Positions 61,395-64,000 of a DNA stretch of 64,000 bases are shown here, in pieces. The stretch lies in the NCBI GenBank assembly GCA_030248065.1, contig JASAMV010001308.1, positions 27,481 to 91,480 of the forward strand, written 5' to 3'. The translations under genes and the position numbers were made by a program. Numbering within the stretch: the stretch's first letter is position 1; every line of letters starts with the position of its first letter. The notes under the pieces are model-generated. The model was not told where the DNA came from. It saw only the letters and a list, made by a program, of their open reading frames with translations, and ran no database searches. This stretch comes from Rhynchonema sp. JSB1_4 (lineage: Eukaryota; Nematoda; Chromadorea; Monhysterida; Xyalidae).

Positions 61395-62719
61395 CCTCTC
61401 TTCAGCCCGAACCAACCAGCAAGTGCTATGCTCCTTTTCAGTCCGGCAGGCAAACAAAATGCAGCTCGCTTTAAGATTGAACTTTATCCACCGAATCTCC
61501 ATTGTTATAACTTTAATTTTACTTGTAAGTAATTCTTTTCTGTTCTATCACCTTTCCTTATTTCTGTGGATTACGTACACAGAGGTACATACATGTTATC
61601 TAAAAAGCCACTATCAGAAAGCTATATAAACATTTTTAAATTATGTTCCTGTTTTTCGGCATTTTCATGTACAGCAGTTATTTTACGCTTACAGTTTTCA
61701 CTCCGTTGAAAAAAATCTGTGATCAAGTTTATCTGAGTTTGTTACAAGTTACATTATAGTGTCAGTTCATTATAAATAATGCTCCATAATTTTAGCTTCA
61801 GTTGCGTATGATTGCTCTCATTAAGTTAAGGTGATAGTAAAACACTGAAGACTCGAAACTATCTCTTGAAAGAACACAAACCTCATGACCACTGACTAGA
61901 TTGATTCTCTTTACTACAACAAAAGTTGAAGCACTGCACGTTCCCAATCTGTGGGAAAAAATCGGACATTGTTCTAAATTTCATACTGAGAACCAAAAAC
62001 TCTCAGGTTCATTCTCAAGATATAGCCTTTGTTTGGGGATAACCAACGTCGAAAGTCAATCACGTCAAGTTTGGTGCAAACAAGACAAACATGGCACAAA
62101 CGCACGGGCTATCAGTGTTGGTGCGGCGCACATATAAGCAGTACGCACGGACACGGTTTCATAAACACCTGCTGTGCTAGTCTGTAGCTAGTGGTGCGCT
62201 GTATACTTGCGGGCCGAAAAAGATTTTTGAGGTCCGGTAAAATATGGTTTTATTCGTCTGGAAACTTTTCCAAGCAGTAACTTATGGAAAAAGGCTTTCT
62301 TGCAACAACTTCTGATAAAAATTCCGCCGTCACAAAACAATGTTGTCAAAAAGATTGTAAATCGGCCCTACACAGCCCAAAATGACTACTTTTAAGTTCC
62401 GCTCCGACTGCATTTGTGGCCTGTTATGGACCATTACCCGACAAAATATTTTCCAAAATAGGCGTTTTTGGACAATCGGTGTCCCTGAGACTGGAAATAC
62501 TTGGAAAACGCTTTTTTCAAAAAAACGGGTTTTTCCAAAATATTTTGCGGTAAAATACGCAAGCATAGTGCGCCGTGGACTAAGGACGCAGATATCTGTG
62601 GGAAAACGTTGGAAAAATGTTGGAAGCCCGTTGTGCTTTCGAATGCACACGTTCGATGCTGATATACGCGCGACACTAACACTCCGGAACCAAAATCATC
62701 ACGACATCATGTTGCGTTG
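61395..62719. other. Interval between convergent DGK and TACO1
   Basis: It should contain both 3' untranslated regions. A complement of AATAAA (TTTATT, 62,248-62,253) could serve TACO1. No clear signal was found for DGK. Family C repeat occupies part of 62,220-62,600. Confidence 0.5.
62220..62600 (+). repeat. Family C A/T-rich repeat, copy 2
   Basis: Shares ordered words with 15,925-16,245: GGAAATACTTGGAAAA, an AAACGGGTTTTTCC block and AAAATATTTTGCGG. Non-coding; open frames across it are phenylalanine and lysine-rich. Confidence 0.5.
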
Positions 62720-62935
62720 TCAGGAGGACGTGGGCCAAGCGATATTGTCGTAGACCTGGTCGACGTACTCACTGGTTTCGAACAAACTGTACATTTGTCG
62801 GACCAACTCCAACTGACTGTCGTTCAACAGACGCAGAAACGAGGCGCGAAACTCGACGTCTGACTTGACAATGTCGTAGCCGCGACGTTCCAGCTCGGCG
62901 CGCGTCTGATCGAGTTGCGATGGAGCGACCAGAAA
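62720..62935 (-). CDS. TACO1: TACO1 last exon
   Basis: Starts FLVAPSQLDQTRAELERRGY after acceptor ATGTTGCAG and ends with TGA at 62720-62722. It corresponds to the third YebC domain. Confidence 0.9.
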   Translation of the reverse strand, partial: FLVAPSQLDQTRAELERRGYDIVKSDVEFRASFLRLLNDSQLELVRQMYSLFETSEYVDQVYDNIAWPTSS

Positions 62936-63867
62936 CTGCAACATGATGCAGCACAACATCGTTGAGTTTGACAATCCACACTTTTCAGTTTGGCAAAAGG
63001 AAACTTCAGGCTAAGATCAGGCTTTTCTGTTAAATCCTGAGATTCGAACATCGCATGCCGAATCTACCGAACCTGAAAAAAACCGACAATCGACCGACAA
63101 CGAACTCTGGCACCGAACTTGTGGTGTCGGTACCGAAACAGACTTTTCGGACACCGGCGTCGATACCTAGTTTCAACATGACCAAATCAGCCCATTACGC
63201 ACCTCATAGGCGGCATTTCCATCGTCATCATCACACATTTCCACATGTTCGGCGCCCACTTCAATTGCTAATGTTTCAGCGTCTTCTTCTGTCAACGGAT
63301 TGTCCTTACCCGAGTCGGATGTATCTTCAGCAGCAGCACACTTCGCAGCCAGTATCACGACGATGCCTTTCTCCTCAAAAATTTCCATCGCCTCACGCGG
63401 AGCAATGCCGAATCTGAACGCAGGCAAAATACAACTCTGAAGGTCTCGGAAAAATTTCTGGAGGATGAAAAGTGTGGCAGATTTGGCCGGTCAGTTCAAC
63501 GCCAAGGGCAAGGCTCAGTTTCGCGAGTTCTGTAAAACGTAGTGCTTTTATGTATTGTACTTTGATGGAAGGTGCCCACAACAAGAAAAACCAATTTTAT
63601 CCAACAACGTTTCTACATACTTTCTTGAAAAAATGTATTACCATCTAAGACTGTGGTACTTCGCTTTAGGCTGACGGTAATGATAGACCGTAAAGAAACT
63701 GCACAAACACGAAAGGTAACGAACCCAGGAACGTTCAATTTTTTGATTGTCGTTCTGATGGCTTTGTCAAACTTTCGCTCTTGTGACTGTTGAATGCTGC
63801 CTTCGATAAGAAATAGCGAATCACCCGGACCCGACAGGTACATGAACTTCCGTTCCGAACGATCGTT
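62720..63867 (-). CDS. TACO1: TACO1 (YebC family), 3' part, partial
   Basis: Three minus-strand exons (63733-63867, 63203-63436, 62720-62935) join in phase 0 and encode the C-terminal two thirds of a YebC/TACO1 protein. GPGDSLFLIEGSIQQS matches the GPGG-LIEA core; FEEKGIVV matches the KKGVIVV strand; the end YVDQVYDNIAWP matches the family's closing VYDN. TACO1 is a mitochondrial matrix factor that promotes translation of COX1. The middle exon has an extra acidic, Ser-rich insertion of about 15 residues. The N-terminal exons, including the targeting peptide, lie beyond 64,000. Confidence 0.87.
63203..63436 (-). CDS. TACO1: TACO1 middle exon
   Basis: Contains FGIAPREAMEIFEEKGIVV and AIEVGAEHVEMCDDDDG. 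Donor GAG/GTGCGT. Two acceptors exist: CCTTCAG (63,437), used here because it keeps phase 0, and CGTTCAG (63,414), which would need a phase-2 partner that I could not find. Confidence 0.8.
63733..63867 (-). CDS. TACO1: TACO1 upstream exon
   Basis: Encodes NDRSERKFMYLSGPGDSLFL and KAIRTTIKKLN after acceptor TTTTGCAG. The donor AAC/GTTCCT is weak; reading on would give a short hydrophobic tail instead. Confidence 0.8.
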
Positions 63868-64000
63868 CTGCAAAATCAACATCAGGATCATGAAATCGAG
63901 TTGGTTTAAATTTGTGGTAAGGCTTCTGTTTCAGGCTTACGCTTAGGCAAAGGCAGGCACAGCCTGATATAAATAAAACACAGGCAGTGCTGTGGCGGGG

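Overview
This window is animal nuclear DNA. Genes are split by GT-AG introns with TTTCAG-type acceptors, one intron exceeds 10 kb, and repeats are dense. The gene families (a mitochondrial A-kinase anchor protein, a type I diacylglycerol kinase with EF-hands, and TACO1) are metazoan. An invertebrate, perhaps a nematode or another ecdysozoan, fits the compact TTTCAG acceptors, the acceptor-like sites just upstream of both plus-strand start codons and the scattered TTAGGC doublets. The species cannot be settled by reading.

Layout. Positions 1-11,300 hold no gene I can support; they are a nest of foldback, tandem and GC-rich repeats. AKAP1 (11,318-31,271, plus) has 9 coding exons and 670 codons. 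It encodes an N-terminal membrane anchor, a Q/N-rich linker, one KH domain and one Tudor domain; a phase-compatible internal first exon at 21,573 would give a form without the anchor. Positions 31,272-44,786 are a gene-poor stretch with several MITE-like elements.

The type I diacylglycerol kinase gene (44,787-61,394, plus) has 21 coding exons and 963 codons. Its order is RVH domain, long Ser/Thr-rich linker, two EF-hands, two C1 domains, then catalytic and accessory kinase domains. An internal first exon at 56,878 would give a 632-residue form without RVH and EF-hands. The last three coding exons of TACO1 (62,720-63,867, minus) converge on the kinase gene, and the 5' part of TACO1 lies beyond the right edge. 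Every internal junction in the AKAP1 and kinase models preserves the reading frame, which is the main support for the models.

The three genes do not form a pathway. AKAP1 and TACO1 both concern mitochondria (RNA and kinase anchoring on the outer membrane; translation of COX1 in the matrix), but their proximity is not evidence of a functional link. No tRNA, rRNA, CRISPR array or prokaryotic-style system was seen. The strongest unexplained signals are the two internal first exons, an overrepresented 10-mer (TGATGTTTCA on either strand) and several foldback element families with clear termini.
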